Notes: a model not told the origin generated them from the letters alone. DNA of 64,000 nt from Ardenticatenaceae bacterium (GCA_020634315.1 JACKBV010000008.1:75201-139200), one strand, 5' to 3'; counted from the stretch's first letter, positions 24,495 through 34,448 are shown. Program-made: numbers and translations.

Positions 24495-25661
24495 ATGCAG
24501 GTTATGCCTGAGGAATATACTATCTTAAATAATCGATACAAATTACTAGAACGGATCGGCAGCGGCGGTATGTCTGTCGTCTATAAGGCACAAGACCTTT
24601 CGCTGGGTCGTATTGTCGCTGTCAAGATGCTGCATGAAGGATTGACGGGAGATAAAGGTTTTTTGGCACGCTTTCAACGGGAGGCACATGCCGCAGCAAA
24701 TCTATCTCACTCGAATATCGTAACGGTACATGACATCGGGCAAGATGGACATCGGCATTATATCGTCATGGAGTTTGTGGATGGGCAAACTTTGAAGCAA
24801 ATTATCCGTGAACAAAACAAGCTGGGGCAGCCGATGCCCATTAATCGTGCGCTTGATTTGACCATTCAGATTTGTAATGGCATTGGCTATGCTCATCGCG
24901 CCCATCTGGTACACTGCGATGTGAAACCACAAAATGTATTGGTGACGCGTGATGATCGGGTCAAGGTGGCAGATTTTGGCATTGCGCGTGCCATTAGCGA
25001 AGCAAGCCAGCAAATGGAGAAGCAAGTGTGGGGGACGCCACAATATTTTTCTCCGGAACAGGCTTCGGGTCATCCGGCTACGCCAGCCTCGGATGTTTAT
25101 GCAATTGGCATTATTTTGTTTGAGCTGCTAAGCGGCCGTTTACCTTTCCAGGCAGAATCGCAAACTGCATTGGCTCTTAAACACATGCAGGAGCCAGCTC
25201 CTTTGGTAACAACGGTCAATCCGGCCGTGCCCCGCCAGCTTGAACAAATTGTGGCAAAAGTTTTGGCGAAGGAAGCGGCGGCGCGTTACCGGACGGCCGG
25301 GCAACTCGGCCGTATCTTGAGTACGTATCGACAAAGCAGCCAGGCGGAAACTGGCCCAGTTTACCCGGTGACAAGTGTGCATAGCACGGTTCCTGTTGCT
25401 GAACAGAAAACGCAACTGCATTATTATGTGCCGGAACGCACGGAACGGCCGTTACCCGACACCGCATCCGTCACACAACCAGCCCCACAAGCTACACCCA
25501 CAACAAACGGCGAACCAGAAACCATTCTCATTACGCCGCGCACACAAGAAGAAACAAACCAACTCGATTGGATTGCTATCAGCTTAGGCATCACCGCCTT
25601 ATTGGCATTAATGGGACTCATCCCATTATGGTACTTCGTCTATCGCGCCTGGGTTGGATAG
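24495..25661 (+). CDS. Ser/Thr protein kinase with C-terminal membrane anchor (HCD type)
   Basis: 388 residues. Gly loop GSGGMSVVY at 22-30, Lys in VAVKM at 44, catalytic loop HCDVKPQN starting at 140, DFG at 160-162, GTPQYFSPEQ, and a C-lobe ending near 280. A Thr/Pro-rich stretch and one membrane segment (about 360-385) end the protein, with almost nothing outside. The usual HRD Arg is Cys, so it lacks the Arg that couples activity to activation-loop phosphorylation. It differs from the three island kinases (DFG not DLG, no extracellular sensor). The start could also be the ATG at 24504. Confidence 0.9.
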   Translation: MQVMPEEYTILNNRYKLLERIGSGGMSVVYKAQDLSLGRIVAVKMLHEGLTGDKGFLARFQREAHAAANLSHSNIVTVHDIGQDGHRHYIVMEFVDGQTLKQIIREQNKLGQPMPINRALDLTIQICNGIGYAHRAHLVHCDVKPQNVLVTRDDRVKVADFGIARAISEASQQMEKQVWGTPQYFSPEQASGHPATPASDVYAIGIILFELLSGRLPFQAESQTALALKHMQEPAPLVTTVNPAVPRQLEQIVAKVLAKEAAARYRTAGQLGRILSTYRQSSQAETGPVYPVTSVHSTVPVAEQKTQLHYYVPERTERPLPDTASVTQPAPQATPTTNGEPETILITPRTQEETNQLDWIAISLGITALLALMGLIPLWYFVYRAWVG

Positions 25662-25712
25662 CTCACCCACAACACACTGATTACCGCACATTCCACACAC
25701 CGGCAACAGACA

Positions 25713-25742
25713 AGCCGAGGTTCGCCCACCCCTCGGCTTTCT
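25713..25742 (+). terminator. Rho-independent terminator
   Basis: AGCCGAGG at 25713-25720 pairs with CCTCGGCT at 25731-25738, followed by TTCT. It lies between the kinase gene and ftsH. Confidence 0.7.
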
Positions 25743-25788
25743 GCTATACTCAACTATATAAAATCACCTCATTGGTGGAGGTAATTTA

Positions 25789-27744
25789 GTGAATACAACA
25801 AAAGCAACAAGATGGTTTATATACCTCTTGCTCGGCGTGGTCATTTTTGCCATTATCTGGAGCTATAATACTGCGCCTTCAACCAACGTTGAAATCTCAA
25901 TCACCCAGCTTGCCCAAGAAATTCGCGAAAATCAAGTCAGCGAAGTTCAGGTAGCTGGTGATGGGCAACAACTTACCATCATTTACACAGATGCCAATCG
26001 CATCCCCGCTCAATCACAAATCAGCGGCGTCAGTTCTATCGAAGAAGTGCTCGCGAATTATGGCATCACAAGTGAAGATTACAGTGATTCCCGACCAACT
26101 GTAACCTATGAACGACCCAGCCAACTAGGAGGCTGGCTCAATCTCATCGGCATCTTCCTCCCCGCCATTCTAATCATCGCCTTCATCTACTTCATCCTAC
26201 GGCAAGCGCAAGGTACCAACAACCAGGCTATCTCGTTCGGGAAAAGTCGCGCACGCATGTTCACCGGCGATCATCCGACAGTTACATTCGCCGATGTGGC
26301 TGGCGCAGATGAAGCAAAAGAAGAATTAGAAGAAATTGTCGAATTCCTCAAGGAACCAGAAAAATTCGTCACCTTCGGCGCACGCATTCCCAAGGGCGTA
26401 TTGCTCGTAGGCAGCCCTGGTACAGGCAAAACATTGCTGGCGAAAGCCGTCTCTGGCGAAGCTGGCGTTCCATTTTTCGCCATTGCTGGCTCTGAATTTG
26501 TGGAAATGTTCGTTGGCGTTGGTGCCAGCCGCGTACGCGATTTATTTGAGCAGGCAAAGCGCAATAGCCCGTGTATCGTCTTTGTCGATGAAATTGACGC
26601 AGTTGGACGGCAGCGCGGCGCCGGTTTGGGTGGTTCACATGACGAACGTGAACAAACTCTGAACCAAATCCTGGTTGAAATGGATGGGTTTGACACCGAC
26701 ACCCACGTCATCATCCTGGCAGCCACCAATCGCCCAGACATTCTCGATCCCGCTTTAATGCGTCCGGGGCGCTTTGACCGCCGTGTCGTTTTAGATCGCC
26801 CAGATGTGCGCGGGCGCGAGGAAATCTTCAAAGTCCATATTCGCGGCAAGCCCATTGCTGCCGATGTAGACATCACAGCCCTGGCAAAATCCACGCCAGG
26901 ATTTGTAGGGGCCGACATTGAAAATACGGTAAACGAGGCTGCTTTGTTAGCCGCACGGCGCAACAAGAAAAACATCAGCATGACGGAGTTGCAAGAGGCG
27001 ATTGAGCGCGTGCAGTTAGGGCCAGAACGCCGCAGTCGTGTCATTAGCACCGCAGAGCGAGAAATTACTGCTTACCATGAAGCGGGACACGCGTTGGTCA
27101 GTCACTTGCTGCCACACGCACAAACAGTGCGCAAGATCACGATTATTCCGCGAGGCATGGCTGGTGGTCTCACCTGGTACATGGAAGATGATCAATACTT
27201 CTACAGCCGGTCTAAATTCAAAGCATTGATTGCCAGTGCTTTAGGCGGGCGCATTGCAGAAGAGATCATTTTTGGCGAGATCACAACTGGTGCCAGCAAT
27301 GATTTACAACAAGTGACAAAACTGGCGCGGGCAATGGTAACGCAATATGGCATGAGTGAAGAACTAGGGCCGCGCGTCTATGGTGAAAAACAAGAACTGG
27401 TCTTTTTGGGACGCGAAATTAGTGAACAGCGGGATTATTCCGATGCTATTGCACAAAAAATTGACGAGGAAGTCCGCTCGATCATCGATGAAGCTTATGA
27501 ACAAGCAAAAACGCTGCTAACCGAAAACCAGGACAAATTAGAACTCATTGCAAAAACGTTACTGGATGTGGAAACGTTAGAAGCGGCCGAATTTGTGGCA
27601 TTGATGGAAGGTAAAGATTTACCCCCTTCATCGCCGCCAAGCGGACACAAACCACCAGAAACTGCCCAGCCAGAATCTGGCAATCGGGCGGCTGACTGGA
27701 AGCCACCGTCTTTAGAATTACCACCGGCACCATCGCCGGCTTAA
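25789..27744 (+). CDS. ftsH: ATP-dependent zinc metalloprotease FtsH
   Basis: 651 residues, normal length. Two membrane segments (about 9-25 and 117-137) flank a small external domain, then an AAA+ domain with Walker A GSPGTGKT at 208-215, Walker B CIVFVDEIDAVG, the second region of homology (RPDILDPALMRPGRFDRR) and the zinc site HEAGH near residue 430. It degrades unstable membrane and regulatory proteins. GTG start at 25789 with GGTGGAGGT upstream; a TATACT -10-like element is at 25745. The C-terminal Pro/Ser tail is variable in the family. No ACGGCCGT in the gene. Confidence 0.98.
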   Translation: MNTTKATRWFIYLLLGVVIFAIIWSYNTAPSTNVEISITQLAQEIRENQVSEVQVAGDGQQLTIIYTDANRIPAQSQISGVSSIEEVLANYGITSEDYSDSRPTVTYERPSQLGGWLNLIGIFLPAILIIAFIYFILRQAQGTNNQAISFGKSRARMFTGDHPTVTFADVAGADEAKEELEEIVEFLKEPEKFVTFGARIPKGVLLVGSPGTGKTLLAKAVSGEAGVPFFAIAGSEFVEMFVGVGASRVRDLFEQAKRNSPCIVFVDEIDAVGRQRGAGLGGSHDEREQTLNQILVEMDGFDTDTHVIILAATNRPDILDPALMRPGRFDRRVVLDRPDVRGREEIFKVHIRGKPIAADVDITALAKSTPGFVGADIENTVNEAALLAARRNKKNISMTELQEAIERVQLGPERRSRVISTAEREITAYHEAGHALVSHLLPHAQTVRKITIIPRGMAGGLTWYMEDDQYFYSRSKFKALIASALGGRIAEEIIFGEITTGASNDLQQVTKLARAMVTQYGMSEELGPRVYGEKQELVFLGREISEQRDYSDAIAQKIDEEVRSIIDEAYEQAKTLLTENQDKLELIAKTLLDVETLEAAEFVALMEGKDLPPSSPPSGHKPPETAQPESGNRAADWKPPSLELPPAPSPA

Positions 27745-27761
27745 ACGTCGGATTAAACAAG

Positions 27762-27819
27762 AAAACCGCAGTCCCTTAAAGATGTTCTCTTTTCATGTCT
27801 TTATTGGGCTGTGGTTTTT
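27762..27819 (+). terminator. Probable terminator after ftsH
   Basis: AAAACCGCAGTCCC near 27762 pairs imperfectly with GGGCTGTGGTTTT near 27806-27818, with a T-rich end and a loop of about 30 nt. Confidence 0.45.
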
Positions 27820-27833
27820 AGTTTGTATATAGC

Positions 27834-29792
27834 ATGAACCTACCGGATATTTTAGCTCTGAGCAACGACGTTTTACAGGCGGTCATCGTCATTTTTGGAT
27901 CGGCCGTTGTCCTCTATAATGGCGGGCGCGGTTTTCGTTCGCAAATTACAGTTGCCTTTTCTGCACTGATTGCCTTTGTGGTGATGGTGTATCTCACGGA
28001 ATTGCTGGTCAGTCGCGCCATTATTTCGAACTCAGCGGAAACCTGGCTGCATCTGGAGTGGGTGGGCATCACCATGGTTCCGGCAACTCAATACCATTTG
28101 TCGGATGCATTGCTGTCAACGACGGGGGCGCAGCCTCATCGCCGCAAGTATTTTGTTCTCCTTGGGTATGTCATTAGCATTATATTTTTGGTGCTGGTTT
28201 TGTGGACGGATTTGGTCGCCAGCAATATGGTGCGAATCGCGCAAACTTTCCATTTGAAAGCAGGGCCACTGTTTTCGATATTCAGTTTATACTTTTGGGC
28301 TGTCTCTATTGCCAGTATTTACAATGTGTGGCGTGCGCGCCAACGCTGCATCACCAGTACCACGCGACGACGCATGACGACGACGTTCCTGGCGTTCATG
28401 GCAGCGCCATTGGCTGTCTTTCCATATCTGGTGATAAGTGGAAATACCTATCAAGAAGTTCCTATTCTGCTGTGGCCGCTGCTGATTACGGGGAATCTGG
28501 TCGTGGGGGTGATGTTTGGTTTGCTGACATCTAACCTGACTTACTTTGATGCAGCGTCGCCAGACCGGGTAGTGCGTGTGCGGCTGTACAAGTACATGGC
28601 ACGTGTACCGCTGGCGGGGACGGTTGTGCTATTGGTGTATGTGCTGGTTAACCGCAGCAGCCGCCTTTTGGGGTTGCCTACCGACACGGCATTGGGGTTT
28701 GCTCTGGTGGCAACAGTGATGCTGGTAGAGTGGGCGGTGCATATTTTTAAACGGCCGTTAGAACGCCTGCTGCAACTCAATGACGATCCCGATGTGGAAC
28801 GTATCCAGCAGCTCAGTGAGCGCGTGATGACAACCAGTGACCTGCACCAGTTGCTGGAAAGCATTTTGGCGGCGACGTGTGAAGCCTTGCGCACGCCGAC
28901 CGCTTTTGTGGCGGCCATCACCAACCAGGGGCCAAAACTCGAAGCGGTTGTTGGCCCGCTGACAGAGCCAGAAGCAATCTGGCATGAAGCAAACTGGCAA
29001 GCGTTAACACCACTTGATGAACCAGATGAAGACGAGTCGGAAAAGCTGAAGACAATTGGGACTTTTATCTTGTGGCAGAATTTTTGGATACGGCCGTTAT
29101 ACAACCGCAAACACGACATCGTCCTCGGCATCCTTGGGATTTGGGCACGCTCAGAAATACCTGATTTAAACGAAGACGAACAGACAACATTAGAAAAATT
29201 AATCGCGCAAGCCGCCGAAGCGCTCGAAGATCGCATTTTACAGCAAGAAGTTTTCCGCGCTGTTGAAGGATTATTGCCCGGCATCACCGCGCTGCAAGAA
29301 CGGCGGCGTGCAGCCACCTTTGGCGGTCTACCCGTATTAACAAACCCGGAAGCCAGCACGCCGACACTCACAGCCGATCCGGAAGAGTTTAGCAATTTGG
29401 TGCGCGATGCCCTCAGCCATTATTGGGGCGGCCCTAAATTAACAGAAAGCCCGCTCATGCGGCTGCAAATCGTGCAGCGTGCCTTGAATGAACATGAAAC
29501 GCCAGCTAACGCCTTGCGTGCCATTTTGGCGAACGCCATTGAATTGCAAAAGCCGGAAGGCGAACGGAATTTAACACGGACGGAATGGCTGCTCTACAAC
29601 ATCTTGGAATTGAAATTTATCCAGGGCGGGCGCGTACGCGATGTGGCGCGACGGCTGGCAATGAGTGAGTCAGACCTGTATCGCAAACAACGCGTCGCGA
29701 TTGAAAATGTGGCACGCACGATTTCCAATCTGGAAAAAGAAGCGCTTGAAGAAAACCGGGAAGAGAACACACCCATCCCGGAACAGGAGTAG
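27834..29792 (+). CDS. 7TM membrane sensor-like protein with GAF-like and helix-turn-helix-like regions
   Basis: 652 residues. The first 300 carry about eight hydrophobic segments resembling the N-terminal 7TM domain of some sensor proteins. Residues about 325-490 look GAF-like (LESILAATCEALRTPTAFVAA, then GILGIWARSEIPDLNEDE). The C-terminal 130 residues are cytoplasmic and include a helical segment (RVRDVARRLAMSESDLYRKQ) reminiscent of a helix-turn-helix. No kinase H or N boxes were seen. It may convert a membrane signal into DNA binding, by inference only. The next gene starts almost at its stop codon. Confidence 0.65.
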   Translation: MNLPDILALSNDVLQAVIVIFGSAVVLYNGGRGFRSQITVAFSALIAFVVMVYLTELLVSRAIISNSAETWLHLEWVGITMVPATQYHLSDALLSTTGAQPHRRKYFVLLGYVISIIFLVLVLWTDLVASNMVRIAQTFHLKAGPLFSIFSLYFWAVSIASIYNVWRARQRCITSTTRRRMTTTFLAFMAAPLAVFPYLVISGNTYQEVPILLWPLLITGNLVVGVMFGLLTSNLTYFDAASPDRVVRVRLYKYMARVPLAGTVVLLVYVLVNRSSRLLGLPTDTALGFALVATVMLVEWAVHIFKRPLERLLQLNDDPDVERIQQLSERVMTTSDLHQLLESILAATCEALRTPTAFVAAITNQGPKLEAVVGPLTEPEAIWHEANWQALTPLDEPDEDESEKLKTIGTFILWQNFWIRPLYNRKHDIVLGILGIWARSEIPDLNEDEQTTLEKLIAQAAEALEDRILQQEVFRAVEGLLPGITALQERRRAATFGGLPVLTNPEASTPTLTADPEEFSNLVRDALSHYWGGPKLTESPLMRLQIVQRALNEHETPANALRAILANAIELQKPEGERNLTRTEWLLYNILELKFIQGGRVRDVARRLAMSESDLYRKQRVAIENVARTISNLEKEALEENREENTPIPEQE

Positions 29793-29819
29793 ACTCTGAT
29801 CCCCCTTAGTTATTATGAA

Positions 29820-30524
29820 GTGAGTGACGCCTGCGCCCAACCCGGTTGTCCGATTTGTCGCCTGGCACATCGCACAGTGCAGCGCCATCTAGATAAGGTG
29901 ATTTACGACAGTGTCAACGACCCGGCGACGCGGGCACAACTGCGCGAATCATTTGGCTATTGTTACGAACACGCCTGGCAGCTAACGCAAACAGGCGAAG
30001 GCACGGCCGTTGGCGTGGCCTTCATCTATCGAGACATGCTCAATGCCGTCACCAAAATATTGGAAAAGGCAGGGCAGGAACGGCCGTCTCGCCCTCTCCT
30101 GGCTCAAGTACAAGAAAAAGTAAACCGCACCAGAGCCAACAGCGCGACGGCCAATCTGACCCAGCAGCTTGTGCCCGGCGCAAACTGCCTGGCCTGTGCC
30201 GAACGAGACAAGATGGTCGATTTGGCACTTATCACGCTGACCGATGCCCTGGGCAAAGCAGACGAGAAAATGGAGAGCGCCTTACACGCATCAGATGGCT
30301 TGTGCGTGCCTCATTTACGGCAGGCGTTGGCGTTGTGTCGATCCGATACGGCCGTTACCACGCTCCTCTCCCTTACCATCACCAAACTACACGCCTTACA
30401 AGCAGAACTCACCGAATTTCTACGCAAAAATGATTACCGTTTTCGTGGCGAAGGCTTCGGCGACGAAGCCGACAGTTGGCTGCGTGCCGTCAGCACCACC
30501 ATTGGCACAATTCGCCCGGAGTAA
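29820..30524 (+). CDS. DUF6062 family protein
   Basis: About 234 residues with paired cysteines: CAQPGCPICRL near the start, GYCYEHAW, GANCLACAERD and GLCVPHLRQAL. This Cys pattern marks DUF6062, common in Chloroflexota and of unknown function; metal or redox roles are plausible. The GTG at 29820 is the conventional start, but the frame is open upstream (IPLSYYEVSDA) and a CTG at 29796 lies 6 nt after AGGAG, so the protein may begin there. Confidence 0.8.
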   Translation: MSDACAQPGCPICRLAHRTVQRHLDKVIYDSVNDPATRAQLRESFGYCYEHAWQLTQTGEGTAVGVAFIYRDMLNAVTKILEKAGQERPSRPLLAQVQEKVNRTRANSATANLTQQLVPGANCLACAERDKMVDLALITLTDALGKADEKMESALHASDGLCVPHLRQALALCRSDTAVTTLLSLTITKLHALQAELTEFLRKNDYRFRGEGFGDEADSWLRAVSTTIGTIRPE

Positions 30525-30531
30525 ATGCGCC

Positions 30532-31119
30532 ATGCCCCACACCCGCCCCATTTTTACGCCGCCAGTTGTCCTGCGTTGGGGATTTATCTTGCTGGGCATA
30601 ACGGCCGTTTCCCTCATCCTCATCATCGCCAGCGGGCAGCTCGATCCGCAGCCCATTGGCACCGCAACGGCAAGCCTCACCCCAGGAGTGCAGCCCATCC
30701 CAACCCAGAGCAAAACCGCGCAATGGCTGACTCTGCCTGATCCCGGCCATGTTTTCACGGTACGCGGTACGGCCGTTTTCACCGAGACCGCAGATATTCG
30801 CGGCGGACTGCGCCTGGGCACATCCGCCCAGGCATTCGATGTGCTCATTTCTCCCTCCGGCTACGCCGCCATCCGCACCGGCGCGGACGAACTTTTCCCT
30901 TACCAGCCATGGCCGCATGTGCGTGCCGACGAGAACGAAATTTGGGTTGATGTACAGGAACAGGTGATCACCGTGCGCATCAATCGTGAATGGCTTTGGT
31001 CAGGCACGGTCACATTTCCTTTGTCCCAAATTGGGCTTGTCGCCGAAAGTTTTGTCACAACGCCCACCAGCATCGACTGGCAAACGGTGACGCTGTACCA
31101 ACCCACAGCCCAAAATTAA
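30532..31119 (+). CDS. Membrane-anchored exported protein of unknown function
   Basis: 195 residues from the ATG at 30532 (MPHTRPIFTPPVV), 7 nt after the DUF6062 gene. One N-terminal membrane segment (LRWGFILLGITAVSLILIIA) leads to a Thr/Pro linker and a beta-rich external domain (VRGTAVFTETADIRGGLRLG, then VTFPLSQIGLVAESF). The pattern of a flexible body ending in a fluorescence-like 'white spot' is reminiscent of laminin-G or glycoside-binding folds, but I cannot name a family. Confidence 0.6.
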   Translation: MPHTRPIFTPPVVLRWGFILLGITAVSLILIIASGQLDPQPIGTATASLTPGVQPIPTQSKTAQWLTLPDPGHVFTVRGTAVFTETADIRGGLRLGTSAQAFDVLISPSGYAAIRTGADELFPYQPWPHVRADENEIWVDVQEQVITVRINREWLWSGTVTFPLSQIGLVAESFVTTPTSIDWQTVTLYQPTAQN

Positions 31120-31144
31120 TCGCACCAACGAACAAGGAGCCATT

Positions 31145-32806
31145 ATGAAACAAATCAGACTGCCTTTGTTACTCGTTTTATACCTACTGTCGCTTTTGGG
31201 ATGCCGTGAAACCGCATCCACGCCAACGACAGCCGCCACAGCAACGCCGCCAAACGCGACCAGCCAACCCAACGCCACAGCGACGCAAACAGCCCTGAAA
31301 CCCATCGCGGCAACGCCAACCCTGAGTGATGCACTGCCCACAATAGATGCAGTGGTGGATGCAACGGCCGTTGCCACCACCACTTTACCCGACCTGCCCG
31401 ATCCCACCCTATTTGACATCGCCTGGGATGATCGCTCCCCGTTTCGCGCCGGACTGATTCCCAGTGAACAGGCGATTTTGGATCAACTGCCACAGGCAGC
31501 GGTTTACCTGCTCGATGTTGACATTGATGCCAGCATGACGGCCGTTTCTGGCACACAAGAGATTCACTACACGAATCAAGAAGATGTCCCGTTAGACCGC
31601 CTCTATTTCCACCTTTACCCCAATTTGCTGGGCGGGGCCATCACGGTCAATGACGTGCGCGTAAACGGCCGTTCCGCCCCCACCAATCTAGAAGCTGCCA
31701 ACAGCCTGCTCAACATTTCTCTACCTGCACCACTTGCGCCCGGCGCAGCAACGACTATCCAACTCAGCTTTGAAACCCGCGTCCCGGTTGAAGATGAACG
31801 CAACTACAGCATCTTCACGTACCAACAAAACATCCTGGCGCTGGCCCACTTCTACCCCGTCATCGCCGTTTACGATGCCACAGGCTGGGATACGGCCGTT
31901 CCCGCCCCCCAGGGTGACGTAACCTACGCCGACACCAGCTTTTATCTGGTACGCGTCACGGCACCAGGTTCCGTTGTCGTCGCCGCCAGCGGCATTGAGA
32001 TTGCCACAGACACAGCCAGCAACAGCCACACCTATGCCGCCGGGCCAATGCGTGATTTTTACCTGGCGGCAAGTGCGGACTATGTGCCTGTTTCGCGTCA
32101 AGTCGGCGATGTGACCATCAACAGCTATGCGCCAGCCATTTATGCCGAAGGGGCAACGGCCGTTCTCGATTTTGCCGAAGCCGCCCTCAACAGCTATGGC
32201 ACACGCTTCACCCCATACCCCTTCACCGAACTAGACATCGTCAGCACACCCACGCAAGCATTGGGCATCGAATATCCCGGCATCATCGTCAACGCCCTAC
32301 GCATCTACGACTTGCAAGCAAGCAGCGGCGGCCTGCCCAATTACGTGCGTCTGGAATCGACCACCGCCCATGAAGTCGGCCACCAATGGTTCTACAGCCT
32401 GGTTGGCAACGATCAGCTTGACGAACCCTGGCTCGACGAATCCTTAACGCAATATGTCACCTATCTCTACTACCTGGACACAGGTGGGCCGCAAGCAGCA
32501 GCCTCATTTTTTAGCGCGATGGAAGGCAACTGGAGCGCAGCCGATCAGGCGGACATCCCCATTGGGCTGCCGGTTGCCGCTTATGAAGGCAACGAATATG
32601 GCGCAATTGTTTACGGCCGTGGCCCCATCGTCATGCGCCAACTGGCTGAAATCATGGGTGAAGCCACCTTCGACGAATTTTTGCACGCCTACGTGGCCCA
32701 ATTCAAATGGGGCTTGGCGACCGGCACCGATTTTCGCGCCCTGGCCGAACAAACCTGCGCTTGTGATTTGGAAGATGTGTTTGTGACCGCCATCCTGCCC
32801 CGATAA
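31145..32806 (+). CDS. M1-family metallopeptidase lipoprotein
   Basis: 553 residues. Lipoprotein signal with lipobox LLGC, Thr/Ala linker to about residue 100, an M1 N-terminal beta domain (ISGTQEIHYTNQEDVPLDRLYFHLYPN-like arrangement) and a gluzincin catalytic domain: GIEYPGIIV replaces GAMEN-type substrate loop, HEVGHQWFYSLVGND supplies zinc ligands and EPWLDESLTQY the third. Likely a surface aminopeptidase for peptide scavenging. Its peptidase domain resembles that of the island lipoprotein at 4214-6310. Start codon follows AAGGAGCC. Confidence 0.88.
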   Translation: MKQIRLPLLLVLYLLSLLGCRETASTPTTAATATPPNATSQPNATATQTALKPIAATPTLSDALPTIDAVVDATAVATTTLPDLPDPTLFDIAWDDRSPFRAGLIPSEQAILDQLPQAAVYLLDVDIDASMTAVSGTQEIHYTNQEDVPLDRLYFHLYPNLLGGAITVNDVRVNGRSAPTNLEAANSLLNISLPAPLAPGAATTIQLSFETRVPVEDERNYSIFTYQQNILALAHFYPVIAVYDATGWDTAVPAPQGDVTYADTSFYLVRVTAPGSVVVAASGIEIATDTASNSHTYAAGPMRDFYLAASADYVPVSRQVGDVTINSYAPAIYAEGATAVLDFAEAALNSYGTRFTPYPFTELDIVSTPTQALGIEYPGIIVNALRIYDLQASSGGLPNYVRLESTTAHEVGHQWFYSLVGNDQLDEPWLDESLTQYVTYLYYLDTGGPQAAASFFSAMEGNWSAADQADIPIGLPVAAYEGNEYGAIVYGRGPIVMRQLAEIMGEATFDEFLHAYVAQFKWGLATGTDFRALAEQTCACDLEDVFVTAILPR

Positions 32807-32856
32807 TCGCCATTTTACAAGCGTCCAGCGCAATCTTTGCGCTACAATACCAGTCT

Positions 32857-34416
32857 ATGAACAAAGAATATCTGCTCACTCTCGATGTTGGCACCCAAAG
32901 CGTGCGGGCTTTGTTATTCGATGGCAACGGCCGTCTCCACCACAAAATCCAAATCCCCATCGAACCGTACATCTCGCCGCAGCCCGGCTGGGCAGAGCAA
33001 AATCCAGATGTCTACTGGGATGCCATATGTCAGGCGTGTCAGCAGTTGTGGCCGATAAGTGACATTCCGCCGCAGGCCATTGCTGGCGTTGGGCTAACAA
33101 CGCAGCGAGCAACGGTAGTCAACGTCGATAAAACGGGACGGCCGTTACGGCCGGCAATCGTCTGGCTCGACCAGCGGCGCAGCGAAGGGCTAAAACCAGT
33201 CGGCGGCTTGTGGGGCACAGCCTTTGCCCTGGTTGGCATGCGCGAAACAGTCGCCTACATCCAGGCCGAAGCCGAAGCCAACTGGCTCATGCACCACCAA
33301 CCCGAAATTTGGGACAAAACTTACAAATACCTCTACTTATCAGGCTACCTGACCCACAAACTCACCGGCCACTTTGTCGATTCCATCGGCTGTCAGGTCG
33401 GTTACATGCCCTTCGACTACAAGGCCAAAACCTGGGCGAAAGCGTGGGATTGGAAATGGCGTGCCTTGCCCATGTCATCCGACAAACTGCCCAAACTCAT
33501 CCCTCCGGCACAACCTTTGGGCGAAATCACAGCCGCCGCCAGCGCCGCCACCGGCATCCCCGCCGGGCTGCCGCTCATTGCCGCCGCCGCCGACAAAGCG
33601 TGCGAAATCATCGGCTCCGGCGCACTTGCACCGCATATCGGCGCGTTGAGCTATGGCACAACAGCAACCATTAACACCACGCACAAAAAATATGTCGAAG
33701 TCATCCCCCTCATCCCGCCATATCCTTCGGCCGTGCCCGACGCCTACAGCCTGGAAATCCAGGTGTATCGCGGCTTTTGGATGGTGAGTTGGTTCAAGCG
33801 AGAATTTGGCTTGCGCGAACATCAACTGGCGGCAGAACGTGGCATCCAGGCAGAAGATTTATTCGACAATCTGGTGTCGGAAGTGCCGCCCGGCTCCATG
33901 GGCCTGACTTTGCAGCCTTATTGGTCGCCGGGACTGCGCGTGCCCGGACCAGAAGCCAAAGGGGCCATCATTGGTTGGGGCGATGTGCATACGCGCGGAC
34001 ACCTGTATCGCGCCATTTTGGAAGGATTGGCGTACGCGTTGCGCGAAGGCAAGGAACGCACGGAAAAACGAAGCGGTGTGGCGATTACCGAACTGCGCGT
34101 GGCCGGTGGTGGGTCGCAAAGTGATGCGGCCATGCAAATCACGGCCGATGTTTTTGGGCTGCAAGTGTCGCGCCCGCATGTGTACGAAGCATCGGGGCTG
34201 GGCGCAGCCATTGATGTGGCTGTTGGCGTGGGGCTGCACGGTGACTTTGCAACGGCCGTTTCCGCCATGACCCATCCCGGTGACACCTTCACCCCGGATC
34301 CAATCACCCACTCGCTTTACAATGACCTGTATCACGGCGTCTACAAAAAAATGTACAAACAGCTAAAACCGCTCTATGAGACAATCCGCGATGTGACCGG
34401 TTATCCATCACGATAA
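32857..34416 (+). CDS. FGGY-family carbohydrate kinase
   Basis: 519 residues, normal for the family. N-terminal ATPase fold with LLTLDVGTQSVRALLFD, GVGLTTQRATVVNVD, PAIVWLDQRR; C-terminal FGGY region with IGALSYGTTATINTT, ILEGLAYALREGKERTE and RVAGGGSQSDAAMQITADVF. These enzymes phosphorylate sugars or polyols such as xylulose, gluconate or glycerol; the substrate is not evident. It appears to be a single gene. Confidence 0.92.
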   Translation: MNKEYLLTLDVGTQSVRALLFDGNGRLHHKIQIPIEPYISPQPGWAEQNPDVYWDAICQACQQLWPISDIPPQAIAGVGLTTQRATVVNVDKTGRPLRPAIVWLDQRRSEGLKPVGGLWGTAFALVGMRETVAYIQAEAEANWLMHHQPEIWDKTYKYLYLSGYLTHKLTGHFVDSIGCQVGYMPFDYKAKTWAKAWDWKWRALPMSSDKLPKLIPPAQPLGEITAAASAATGIPAGLPLIAAAADKACEIIGSGALAPHIGALSYGTTATINTTHKKYVEVIPLIPPYPSAVPDAYSLEIQVYRGFWMVSWFKREFGLREHQLAAERGIQAEDLFDNLVSEVPPGSMGLTLQPYWSPGLRVPGPEAKGAIIGWGDVHTRGHLYRAILEGLAYALREGKERTEKRSGVAITELRVAGGGSQSDAAMQITADVFGLQVSRPHVYEASGLGAAIDVAVGVGLHGDFATAVSAMTHPGDTFTPDPITHSLYNDLYHGVYKKMYKQLKPLYETIRDVTGYPSR

Positions 34417-34448
34417 ACCACCATCCACTTCCCCTGAAGGACATAACT

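Noticed and set aside
32814..32848. TTTACA and TACAAT as the FGGY kinase promoter
   Set aside because: Spacing of 23 nt is too long for a sigma-70 promoter; an unpaired -10 remains possible.
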